Source: Christensenella hongkongensis
GTDB taxonomy: Bacteria > Bacillota > Clostridia > Christensenellales > Christensenellaceae
Length of the DNA stretch: 59,371 nt
Reading direction: 5' to 3'
Assembly: GCF_000981035.1 (NCBI RefSeq)
Contig: NZ_LAYJ01000078.1
Coordinates: 1 to 59,371, forward strand
Made by a program: the position numbers and the translations under genes. Position 1 is the stretch's first letter, and each line of letters opens with the position of its first letter. The notes beneath the pieces are model-generated. The model ran no database searches and was not told the origin of the DNA. It worked only from the letters and a program-made list of their open reading frames with translations. Shown here one piece after another: positions 49,297 through 56,971 of the stretch.

Positions 49297-49728
49297 TTAC
49301 TTGTTGAAACCCCCGTCAAATTGCGTCGTTGTAAGGCTGTAGATTATGTCGTCCTCCTTTTCAACGGTAATATTTGAAGTTAACTCCCTGTTTTCCTCAA
49401 GAAATACAATCTTCATTTCATACGTCGCATCCTGCTCAACCGAAACTTCATTCCATTCCTGATCGTAGTAAACACAAAGCCCATCCTGTGATGGTATGGC
49501 TCCGATCATAGCAAAAAGCTCGTCCGCATCCTTCCCGGTGCTCTTGATTGTTTCCGCGGCAGCCTGTGCCTGCAGTGTAGCCTGGGTTAAATCAGTGCTT
49601 TGCTGGCTCAAAAGCTTTGCCTTCACAAATAAATTCATGCAAACGGCGCCTGCAAATGCAAAGAACAGTAAAATGATGACCATTTCCAGTAAAAACAGCT
49701 TTGTTTTCGATGTCCGCATATTACCCAT
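49297..49728 (-). CDS. Single-TM protein, GspI/PilV-like minor pseudopilin candidate
   Basis: 143 aa, unnamed. The N-terminus TSKTKLFLLEMVIILLFF has the pilin-like pattern of a short charged leader, then a hydrophobic helix with Glu at position 5 of that helix (LFLLE). The usual Gly at -1 is missing (Lys instead). A helix rich in Ala/Gln (QATLQAQAAAETIKS) and a beta-rich domain follow. Starts directly after the DUF4860 gene. Confidence 0.6.
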   Translation of the reverse strand: MGNMRTSKTKLFLLEMVIILLFFAFAGAVCMNLFVKAKLLSQQSTDLTQATLQAQAAAETIKSTGKDADELFAMIGAIPSQDGLCVYYDQEWNEVSVEQDATYEMKIVFLEENRELTSNITVEKEDDIIYSLTTTQFDGGFNK

Positions 49729-49730
49729 GT

Positions 49731-50222
49731 TTATTTCATCCCTATTACAGCGCTCTTGGTGTGCAGCATCGTCTCAAACGTATTACCATCCAAATCAATC
49801 GCCCTGATTTTCAATAAACGATCATCCAGACGCTCCAGCTCAAACTCCGCAAGCTCAGTGATCATCTGCCCGTCTCCCAGGGAGACCTGCGTCCCCGCTG
49901 TGACCGCAACTTCATAAAGCGCTCCATCCGCGACATAAATCCACGTCTCATATTCCCTGCCCTGCGCATTCTCTGTCAATATAAGAGCAGTCTCCCCACT
50001 CAGCGTGCCAATTTCCACGCTGCTTGCCGAGTCATTTTGCCGTATCTTTTCCGTCAGGTAGGTAAGCGAGCTCCTGGCGTTATAATTCGCAGTCATATCC
50101 TTTGATATGCCTTTGTAAACGCTGGCGCCCATAACCACGATAAAAAGCGACAATATAGCAAATACACAAAACAAGCATAATACAAATACGATATCAACGA
50201 TATGCTGTTTCTTTTGTTCCAT
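49731..50222 (-). CDS. DUF4860-like protein, GspJ/PilW-like minor pseudopilin candidate
   Basis: 163 aa. One N-terminal membrane helix (about 8-32), then ARSSLTYLTEKIRQND, a helix typical of PilW/ComGF-type minor pilins, then a beta-rich domain (ETALILTEN, YETWIYVADGALYEV). The overall pattern fits DUF4860 proteins of Clostridia. GGAGAA ribosome binding site. Function not shown for any member that I know. Confidence 0.65.
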   Translation of the reverse strand: MEQKKQHIVDIVFVLCLFCVFAILSLFIVVMGASVYKGISKDMTANYNARSSLTYLTEKIRQNDSASSVEIGTLSGETALILTENAQGREYETWIYVADGALYEVAVTAGTQVSLGDGQMITELAEFELERLDDRLLKIRAIDLDGNTFETMLHTKSAVIGMK

Positions 50223-50239
50223 ACATTTCTCCAGGCAAT

Positions 50240-50572
50240 TTATTTTGCTTCAAAGACAGAAATATCAGGCATCAGGTTTGTACCAAACACCTGGTAGTGA
50301 TATACATATTTTTCCTTGTCCAGAATCAGTCCGTAATTATCAGCCAAATAAGCAATATCCCTTGGATACCTGCCTTCAATCGCGTAACACTGTACGGCTG
50401 CGCGCCTTACAGCCTGTTCCATCGTTTTCAGTCTCTCGGACTGTGCCGATGCCGATACATTCTGTACGCCAAGTACTACAAAAAGCACAATCGCTATAAA
50501 AAAAGCAACTGGTATCAGAACTTTGACAACATGGGGCAACTGTTTCTTTTTTTTCACAAACGCTTTGTTCAT
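50240..50572 (-). CDS. Single-TM protein, major pseudopilin-like candidate
   Basis: 110 aa. Basic N-terminus (VKKKKQ), one membrane helix (about 17-37), a helix (LKTMEQAVRRAAVQCYA), then IEGRYPRDIAYLADNYGL. This EGxYP...L segment recalls the GspG/PilA-type body, where a helix is followed by GxYPxxLxxL. No class III leader peptide motif is visible, so processing is uncertain. GGAGTAA before the ATG. Confidence 0.6.
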   Translation of the reverse strand: MNKAFVKKKKQLPHVVKVLIPVAFFIAIVLFVVLGVQNVSASAQSERLKTMEQAVRRAAVQCYAIEGRYPRDIAYLADNYGLILDKEKYVYHYQVFGTNLMPDISVFEAK

Positions 50573-50585
50573 AAAACGTTACTCC

Positions 50586-51629
50586 TTAGCCGATTGCAGA
50601 CATAACGCCCATAAGCGGCAGCATAACGGAAAGCAGGATCATTCCCACAATCACAGAAAGGATTGCTACCAGCGTAGGTTCAAGCGCCGCTATGATGCCG
50701 GAAAGTTTCCTGTCGATTTCTTCCTCATAGTGCTGTGCAACTTTCTTCATCACGCCATCAAGAGTTCCTGTTTTAAATCCCACGGTGATCATCTTTCCAT
50801 AAAGGCCGCCAAACATTCCGGTCTCAACAATCGCCTCCGCAAAGCCGATCCCGTTATTCATTTTTTCTTTGATCTGCTGTATCTTTTTACGCGCTGTATC
50901 ACTTTCCATAAGTTCTGCGGCCATTGTAAGCGATTCGTCCACATCCATACCACTGCTGAGCATCAGCGCCATTGCGGAGGCAAACCTGCCGGAAGAAATT
51001 GTTGCGGACATTCTCCTGAAGAGGCGCTCGGAAATGGCAGAAAGGCCGCGCCTGCCCGCAGCTGTATTCCGCAGGATCAGGGCAATAATAATGATCGCCG
51101 CAATAATCCCTATAATAAGCCAGGCATATTCCTGCACCCCTGCTCCAAAATTCATGATCCCCTGCACAAAGGGAGATACCTCGCTCCCCAACTGCAGGAA
51201 TACCTCCTGGAATACAGGAAGCACTTCAATAATAATGACAAGGATTACAGCAACCATAATCGCAATCATGACAACCGGATATGTGACCGAACTCCTGATG
51301 TTTCTTGAAACCGCTTCGTTCCTCTCATAGTAGGTGCAGAGGGATTCAAGCACCTCTTCAAGGCGGCCCGAGTTTTCACCAATCTCCACCATATTAACCA
51401 TATATTTTGGAAATTCTTCTGAAAGCCCCAGCGCATACGCAAGCGAGCTGCCACTTTCCACAGACTCCAGCAGGCCTTGCGTTATTTTTGCTTCCGCATC
51501 ATTTTTTGCGTCCTCGCTCATCAGCATAAGGCCTTCCTGCAAAGATATTCCCGCCTTTATAATGTATGCAAGCTGCTCGCAAAATCCGGCGATTTCACTG
51601 TCTGAAAGCCTTTTCTGTTTTTTTGCCAT
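50586..51629 (-). CDS. Type II secretion/type IV pilus inner-membrane platform protein (GspF/PilC)
   Basis: 347 aa from the ATG at 51629 (MAKKQKRLSDSEIAGFCEQL). Two tandem T2SSF domains: the first (about 10-130) with SLQEGLMLMSED and ENSGRLEEVLESL, the second (about 215-340) with AMALMLSSGMDVDESL and VGFKTGTLDGVMKKVA. Three membrane stretches (about 130-155, 180-205, 320-345). It anchors the ATPase and the pseudopilus. 17 bp after the lipoprotein gene. Confidence 0.92.
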   Translation of the reverse strand: MAKKQKRLSDSEIAGFCEQLAYIIKAGISLQEGLMLMSEDAKNDAEAKITQGLLESVESGSSLAYALGLSEEFPKYMVNMVEIGENSGRLEEVLESLCTYYERNEAVSRNIRSSVTYPVVMIAIMVAVILVIIIEVLPVFQEVFLQLGSEVSPFVQGIMNFGAGVQEYAWLIIGIIAAIIIIALILRNTAAGRRGLSAISERLFRRMSATISSGRFASAMALMLSSGMDVDESLTMAAELMESDTARKKIQQIKEKMNNGIGFAEAIVETGMFGGLYGKMITVGFKTGTLDGVMKKVAQHYEEEIDRKLSGIIAALEPTLVAILSVIVGMILLSVMLPLMGVMSAIG

Positions 51630-51645
51630 TCTATTTTCCCCCAGA

Positions 51646-52608
51646 TCAATAAATGTAAAGATCGTGATAGTTGCTGCCATCCCCTACAAATTCCTTGGCG
51701 CTGTCGCCCGCGGCCGCAAGCGTAGGATCCATCCGCGACCATTCTTTTCCGTCAAAATAGATGATATTGTCAATCCATCCCACGTCCTTGATATAAACGC
51801 TGATCCACGCATGATAAAGCTCCCCTGCATAGCCGATCACAAGCCGTGTCGGGATTCCCTGCGTACGGAGCATGGCAGTCATCAGCGCAGCATAATCAAA
51901 GCATATTCCCGTTTTTTCCTGAAGCGTTTCATCCACATTGGGAAGATATCCGCTTGAAATGGTTCCGTCCTCGATCTGCTTTGCTTTGTCATAATCATAG
52001 GTAATATTCTGGATCACATAGTTGTAAATATTTGCTACTGCCTCAAGATCATCATTTGCAGTTGCAGCCAATTCAGCGCCCATCTTTACCGCAGCGCTTT
52101 CCGGCGTGAACTCTATATATTGGTTCGGATACAAAAACGGCAAGAATTCATCGCGCAGCGTCACTTCCACCTGACCGCTGAACGCCTGGCTGTATTCATC
52201 GTCTCCTCCGCCCTCTTTGTGCTCGTAAACAGTCAACTTATAAGTACCGTCACCCTGGTTCAGCGGGAAAACATCCTTTACCCCCTGTTCCAGATTATAG
52301 GTGTACGGATCTCCTCCGTCATGTGATATCTGCAATTTCACCTTGCTGATATCGCCCAGGTATTGCACATGGACATAACCTTCAGAAACATTTGAAATAT
52401 CGATTGTCGCCATTTCGTTTCCAATTACAGATGTTCCCGGGGATTCAGGCACCAAAACCGCCGGCTCCGACCTTCCCGCACTGCTTACGCTATTAACTTG
52501 CGTATCCGAAGTGCTGCCGTTTCCACATCCGTTTAAAAAAACACAAAAAAACAGAACGAAACAAATCGTCAATGCCGTTATTCTGATTGGAGACCTGCCT
52601 TCTCTCAT
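51646..52608 (-). CDS. Transglutaminase-like lipoprotein
   Basis: 320 aa. Lipoprotein signal: basic start, hydrophobic core, lipobox FLNGC with C28. A beta-rich region (about 65-155) precedes a transglutaminase-like core with C236 (GICFDYA), H266 (YHAWISVY) and D294 (MDPT), so the papain-like triad is complete. It should be anchored outside the membrane as a cysteine protease or crosslinking-type enzyme. First gene of the pilus-like operon with its own promoter. Confidence 0.9.
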   Translation of the reverse strand: MREGRSPIRITALTICFVLFFCVFLNGCGNGSTSDTQVNSVSSAGRSEPAVLVPESPGTSVIGNEMATIDISNVSEGYVHVQYLGDISKVKLQISHDGGDPYTYNLEQGVKDVFPLNQGDGTYKLTVYEHKEGGGDDEYSQAFSGQVEVTLRDEFLPFLYPNQYIEFTPESAAVKMGAELAATANDDLEAVANIYNYVIQNITYDYDKAKQIEDGTISSGYLPNVDETLQEKTGICFDYAALMTAMLRTQGIPTRLVIGYAGELYHAWISVYIKDVGWIDNIIYFDGKEWSRMDPTLAAAGDSAKEFVGDGSNYHDLYIY

Positions 52609-52643
52609 GTATCGTTTCTGCCTCTTATTATGTATATCATCCT

Positions 52644-52672
52644 AGTATATCCTTCTTAATCATACTTGTAAA
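52644..52672 (-). promoter_or_regulatory. Promoter of the pilus-like operon
   Basis: Minus-strand -35 TTTACA (52667-52672), 17-bp spacer, -10 TATACT (52644-52649); about 36 bp before the lipoprotein ATG. Confidence 0.7.
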
Positions 52673-52713
52673 GCTATGTATTCAAATAAATTTCCTTTCA
52701 TAGCGCGGATTCA

Positions 52714-52737
52714 TTAAACCCGACCAGTCAGGTTTAA
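52714..52737. promoter_or_regulatory. 24-bp imperfect palindrome upstream of the pilus-like operon
   Basis: TTAAACC and GGTTTAA arms around a second inner dyad GAC/GTC. Centred some 88 bp before the expected start point, a distance suited to an activator. It could equally belong to the aroQ 3' region. Confidence 0.45.
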
Positions 52738-52743
52738 CGACAA

Positions 52744-52774
52744 AAAAACCGGCTTGCGCAAGCAAAACCGGATT
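52744..52774 (-). terminator. Possible terminator after aroQ
   Basis: CCGG/CCGG outer and CTT/AAG inner pairing with a bulge, followed by seven T on the minus strand, 25 bp after the aroQ stop. Confidence 0.5.
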
Positions 52775-52798
52775 TGTTTCCTCCAAACACTTTTCACT

Positions 52799-53242
52799 CT
52801 ATTGATCCTCAAATTTATCCTCCATCAACAACGCGAGCGCATCAACATATCCCTGCTCGCCACGGCCGCAAATCTGCGCGATGCAGACTTCTTTGATCAC
52901 AGAAACATGCCTGAATTCCTCCCGCGCATGAATATCAGACAGATGTACCTCCACACATGGAATACTGATCGAAGAAATTGCGTCGCGCAACGCGTAGCTG
53001 TAATGCGTATACGCTCCCGCGTTCAGGATAATTCCGTCTTTTTTCCCAAATGCTTCGTGCAGCTTGTCTATCATTGCTCCTTCGTGGTTGGATTGGTAAA
53101 ATTCCAACTCTACATCCCAGTCTTTTGCCTTCTCTGTAATAAAAGCATTGATATCTCCCAGCGTTTTTGTCCCATATACGCCCTTTTCCCTGATTCCCAG
53201 CATATTCAGGTTCGGGCCGTTCATTACCAGTATTTTTTTCAT
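52799..53242 (-). CDS. aroQ: 3-dehydroquinate dehydratase, type II
   Basis: Third step of the shikimate pathway. 147 aa. Typical start MKKILVMNGPNLNMLGIRE, catalytic Tyr loop (YGTKTL), SNHEGAMIDKLHEA, LNAGAYTHYSYALRDA and VHLSDIHAREEFR. Divergent from aroE. A TATAAT just before the GGAGAA ribosome binding site may be its -10, but the -35 is weak. Confidence 0.96.
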   Translation of the reverse strand: MKKILVMNGPNLNMLGIREKGVYGTKTLGDINAFITEKAKDWDVELEFYQSNHEGAMIDKLHEAFGKKDGIILNAGAYTHYSYALRDAISSISIPCVEVHLSDIHAREEFRHVSVIKEVCIAQICGRGEQGYVDALALLMEDKFEDQ

Positions 53243-53264
53243 ATCAGTTTCTCCATTATATTCT

Positions 53265-53350
53265 TAATTGCAGTTTCTCAAAGCGTTACGAAAAAGCATT
53301 TGCACGAAACCGCCATCCCCCCAAGGGCGCTCTCCCGTCCCCATATCAAC
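53265..53350 (-). repeat. Leader-like repeat, copy B
   Basis: Region directly upstream of aroQ that matches copy A at 49163-49262 in order: AAGTTG, G-rich block, GGGGGATGGC, CAAATGCT, CGTAA, TTGAGAAACTGCAAT, then GAAACTGAT before the ATG. About 31 of 40 bases agree over the best part. Confidence 0.45.
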
Positions 53351-53390
53351 TTCCCTTATACAGCATACATTTTTATACGCACACCGTGAT

Positions 53391-53420
53391 TTGTTACCAT
53401 GCTGTAAGATATGATATACT
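53391..53420 (+). promoter_or_regulatory. Promoter of aroE
   Basis: -35 TTGTTA (53391-53396), 18-bp spacer, extended -10 TGATATACT with TATACT at 53415-53420; about 55 bp before the aroE ATG. Confidence 0.65.
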
Positions 53421-53474
53421 AAGTTCTGGAATCCTTACGGCATTATTGTATCATAGACAAAAGGAGTTTTACAT

Positions 53475-54290
53475 ATGGTTACGCGGAAAAAATATTGCGT
53501 CATCGGATCGCCTATCAGCCACAGCCTGTCCCCGGCGATTCATAATACCCTTTATGAAATTTATGGCCTGGATTGTTTATATGACAAACGCCAGGTCACA
53601 CCCACGACACTTTCTTCATTCCTGCAATCCCTTTCGCAGGAAAATATCAATGGCTTTAATATCACAATGCCGCTTAAACAGGAAATTATTCCGCATCTGT
53701 CCTTTCTTTCTCCCGAGGCGACGGACGGGGTAAATACCGTTGTCGTAAAAGATGACAAGCTATATGGTTATTCAACAGACGCGCAGGGTTTTCACGCTTC
53801 GCTGCAGCAAATCGGCGCAGATTACAAGGGCGCGGATATCGTCATGATCGGCGCGGGTGCGGTTACGAAGCTATTGTGTGATGATGCGGTGAAAAAAGGA
53901 GCTGAAAGCATCGTTCTTCTAAACCGGACAATCGAAAAGGCAAAAAAAATAGCGATGGAGTGTCACGCCGGCTTTGATTCCTTTTCTAATATCGAACATT
54001 ATATGGACCGCTGCACTTTGCTGATTAACACCACGCCGCTTGGAATGTCCGGCACAACAGAAAATTTTCCCAATTTCAATTTTATCAGCCTGCTTCCGGA
54101 GAATGCCTGCGTATGCGACCTTATTTATTCTCCCCCGCTTACGGAACTTCTGTCCCATGCGGACGCACGCGGGCTTAAAACAATGAACGGCCTTGGAATG
54201 CTCATTTGGCAGGCGTTCTTTGCGTTTGAAAAATGGTTCGGTATCCTGCCGACAGAAAAAGATTACCAGACCGTACTAAATCGTCTCTAG
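53475..54290 (+). CDS. aroE: Shikimate dehydrogenase
   Basis: NADPH-dependent reduction of 3-dehydroshikimate. 271 aa. Shikimate-binding GSPISHSLSPAIHN, catalytic Lys and Asp regions (FNITMPLKQEI, GVNTVV), cofactor loop IGAGAVTKLL and NTTPLGMSG. AAGGAG ribosome binding site. Transcribed against the rest of the aro cluster; its 3' end overlaps aroK by 15 bp tail to tail. Confidence 0.96.
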   Translation: MVTRKKYCVIGSPISHSLSPAIHNTLYEIYGLDCLYDKRQVTPTTLSSFLQSLSQENINGFNITMPLKQEIIPHLSFLSPEATDGVNTVVVKDDKLYGYSTDAQGFHASLQQIGADYKGADIVMIGAGAVTKLLCDDAVKKGAESIVLLNRTIEKAKKIAMECHAGFDSFSNIEHYMDRCTLLINTTPLGMSGTTENFPNFNFISLLPENACVCDLIYSPPLTELLSHADARGLKTMNGLGMLIWQAFFAFEKWFGILPTEKDYQTVLNRL

Positions 54291-54776
54291 CGCTCTTATG
54301 ATTTTTTCCACAGCTTCTTCCATGCCTGCATTGTTGCTGATCTGCACATGGCTTGTCACTTCATAGCGTTCTTTGCGCTGCCCATATATCTTCTCAACGT
54401 TCTCTGCATCATTTTTCAGCAGCGGACGTTTTTTCGTATCCAAAGTCCCAATAATATTTTCCACGCTGCGCCGGATCAGGACAACTCGCCCCGTTCTTCT
54501 CATAATGTCCACGTTCTCGTCCTTCAGGACAATCCCGCCTCCGCACGAAACAACCAGAGCTTCCTTCCGCCTCGAAACTTCGGTCAATACCTCCGTTTCG
54601 ATCCTACGGAAAAGTGCTTCGCCGCCTTCTTCAAAAATATCAGTAATCCGTTTTCCCTCACGCTGCTCAATCAGCGCATCCAGATCAACAAATTTTCTTT
54701 CCAATTTTGATGCAAGCTTCCGGCCAATCGCGGATTTCCCACAGCCCATCATTCCCGTCAGGTAAATTTTCTCCAT
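54276..54776 (-). CDS. aroK: Shikimate kinase
   Basis: Phosphorylates shikimate. 166 aa from the ATG at 54776 (MEKIYLTGMMGCGKSAIGRK); an ATG at 54788 is possible but lacks a ribosome binding site. P-loop GMMGCGKS, shikimate-binding DLDALIEQREG, and GGGIVL. It starts 1 base after the pheA stop. Confidence 0.95.
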   Translation of the reverse strand: MEKIYLTGMMGCGKSAIGRKLASKLERKFVDLDALIEQREGKRITDIFEEGGEALFRRIETEVLTEVSRRKEALVVSCGGGIVLKDENVDIMRRTGRVVLIRRSVENIIGTLDTKKRPLLKNDAENVEKIYGQRKERYEVTSHVQISNNAGMEEAVEKIIRALETI

Positions 54777-54777
54777 C

Positions 54778-55896
54778 TCAATATCCATTTTCGTAGATGC
54801 CCAGAAGCTTCATCTGTGAGCAATAGGCCTTAATTTCCTGCACCGCCGGTTCAATAAGGTCCGCAAGTCCTTCCCCGGCAAAGTCAACATAAAACCGATA
54901 TTCAAAATTTCTATGCCGCAACGGCCGCGATTCTATTTTGACCATGTTGAGCGACTGCTTTGCAAATACGTCCAGCACATGGGCAAGCGCGCCGGGTTTA
55001 TGTTCGAGCACAAAGCTCAGGCTCGCTTTATTCGCCTTGTTGTTTTTTGCATATTCATCTGAAATCACAATAAACCTGGTGGTGTTTTCTCCGCTTGAGT
55101 TGATCGCCCGCCTTAAAATCTCCAACCCATAAACTTCCGCGGCATATTCGCTTGCAATCGCAGCTTTTCGCACATCGCCGCTCTCCGCGACAAATTTTGC
55201 GCTGATTGCAGTATTATAATAGGGAATTTGCTTCCATTGCGGATAGCCGTCTAAAAAACCGGCGCATTGCAAAAGTCCCTGGTCGTGCGAATACACTTCC
55301 TCAATCTGCCCAATATCTGCTCCCGGTATCCCGAGCAGCTCATGCTCGATATGGATCAGCTGTTCTCCAACAATATAAACATCGTACTGGTTTAAGAGGT
55401 CATAAACCTCCTCTACGCTTCCCGCATAGGAATTTTCAATGGGGACTATACCATACTGAGCGTCACCCGTCTGTACCGCGTCAAAAACCCCTTCAAATGT
55501 GTCAAAGCTCAATGCCCCTTTGCTGCTTTCACCGAAGTATTCGTAACGCGCCATATCGGCGTATGCCCCCTGAACGCCCGCATAAGCAACCTTGACGGCC
55601 TGCGCCGCACCCGCTGGCTTTTTTTCCGCTTTCATCAGTTTCTGTTGGTGAGCCCTGCTGATACTCATCAAGAGCTCGTACACACGGTCAATGTCGCGCT
55701 TTAGCTGCCGGTCGCTTAGCATTTGCTCCCTGCTTTTCAGCAAAGCCGCCTCCCTGGACCTGTCGAGCACCGGAAGCCCCTTTTCAATTTTACAGCGTGC
55801 AACCTCTTCTGCAATTTTGATGCGTTTTTCAAACGCCCTTACGATTTCCTCATCCACTTCGTCTATCTGCCTGCGCAGATCATCCAATTCAGCCAT
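54778..55896 (-). CDS. pheA: Bifunctional chorismate mutase/prephenate dehydratase (P-protein)
   Basis: Makes phenylpyruvate from chorismate. 372 aa. AroQ-class chorismate mutase domain at the N-terminus (about 1-85, LDDLRRQIDEVDEEIVRAF), prephenate dehydratase domain (about 103-280, VKVAYAGVQGAYAD, NTTRFIVIS), and a C-terminal ACT domain (LSFVLEHKPGALAHVL; ESRPL) for phenylalanine feedback. It overlaps aroC by 8 bp. Confidence 0.96.
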   Translation of the reverse strand: MAELDDLRRQIDEVDEEIVRAFEKRIKIAEEVARCKIEKGLPVLDRSREAALLKSREQMLSDRQLKRDIDRVYELLMSISRAHQQKLMKAEKKPAGAAQAVKVAYAGVQGAYADMARYEYFGESSKGALSFDTFEGVFDAVQTGDAQYGIVPIENSYAGSVEEVYDLLNQYDVYIVGEQLIHIEHELLGIPGADIGQIEEVYSHDQGLLQCAGFLDGYPQWKQIPYYNTAISAKFVAESGDVRKAAIASEYAAEVYGLEILRRAINSSGENTTRFIVISDEYAKNNKANKASLSFVLEHKPGALAHVLDVFAKQSLNMVKIESRPLRHRNFEYRFYVDFAGEGLADLIEPAVQEIKAYCSQMKLLGIYENGY

Positions 55897-56971
55897 GATG
55901 CTCCTCCAGCCATAAATCCGCCATTACGAACGCTGCCGCACTTTTCACAACCTCAACCGCGCGGGGCACAATACAGGAGTCATGCCTTCCGTGAATTTGC
56001 AGCGTTTCCTCTTGCATCGTTTTGATATTTACAGTTCGTTGTTCTTTGAAAATTGAAGCAGTTGGCTTGATTGCAACACGAAAAACCACAGGCATCCCAT
56101 TCGTGATCCCGCCGTTGATCCCGCCGTTGTTATTCTTTTCAAAGGTTATCTTCCCATTCTCGATCACCGGCGAATCGTTGGCTTCGCTGCCCTTCATCTC
56201 TGTGATCGAAAACCCTGCCCCAAACTCAATCCCCTTGACCGCAGGAATTGAAAACATCATGTGTGCGAGCCTGCTTTCCACACTGTCAAAGAACGGCTCT
56301 CCAAGCCCTGCCGGGAGACCGTATATGGCGCATTCAATCACGCCTCCCACAGAATCGCCTTCCTTTTGCGCCTGCGCGATGCGTACCTGCATTTTCCTCA
56401 TGGCTTCGCCATTAATAACGGCAAGTCCCTTTTGCTCTGCCTGCAGAAGCGCTTCTTTGTCATATTCACTGCATACGCTGTCATCAATACCGGCAATACT
56501 GCTGATGTGCGCGCCAATCTCGATCCCCTGCTGATCGAGCAGCTGCCGCGCAATACTGCCCGCAAAGACAAGCGGCGCCGTCAGCCGGCCGGAAAAGTGG
56601 CCGCCGCCGCGGTAGTCGTTCGCACTGCGGTATTTTATGATGCCGGTATAATCCGCATGGCCCGGCCTCAATAACTGCGCTGTCCGTTCATAATCCTGCG
56701 AACGCGTATCCTGATTACGGATTAAAGCGCAAAGCGGCGTTCCTGTCGCCCTGCCGTTAAAATAGCCGCTCAAAAATTCTGCCTTGTCCGGCTCCCTGCG
56801 CTTGGTAGACGCGGCAGACGCATTTGGCGCACGCCGTTTCATTGCGCTTTCAATTCCTTGTTCATCGATCTGCATTCCCGCCGGAATACCGTCGATCACC
56901 ACTCCAATTCCCGCGGAATGCGATTCACCGAAAATCGTCATCTTCAAATTTTTACCAAAGGTAGCGCTCAA
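55889..56971 (-). CDS. aroC: Chorismate synthase
   Basis: Converts EPSP to chorismate with reduced FMN. 360 aa. GESHSAGIGVVIDGIPAG, RPGHADYTGIIKY and GRHDSCIVPRAV motifs are present. The start is TTG at 56971, 9 nt after GGAGG and overlapping the aroA stop (TTGA); it gives the standard N-terminus MSATFGKNLK. Only aroC and a few other genes here use TTG. Confidence 0.96.
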   Translation of the reverse strand: MSATFGKNLKMTIFGESHSAGIGVVIDGIPAGMQIDEQGIESAMKRRAPNASAASTKRREPDKAEFLSGYFNGRATGTPLCALIRNQDTRSQDYERTAQLLRPGHADYTGIIKYRSANDYRGGGHFSGRLTAPLVFAGSIARQLLDQQGIEIGAHISSIAGIDDSVCSEYDKEALLQAEQKGLAVINGEAMRKMQVRIAQAQKEGDSVGGVIECAIYGLPAGLGEPFFDSVESRLAHMMFSIPAVKGIEFGAGFSITEMKGSEANDSPVIENGKITFEKNNNGGINGGITNGMPVVFRVAIKPTASIFKEQRTVNIKTMQEETLQIHGRHDSCIVPRAVEVVKSAAAFVMADLWLEEHHG

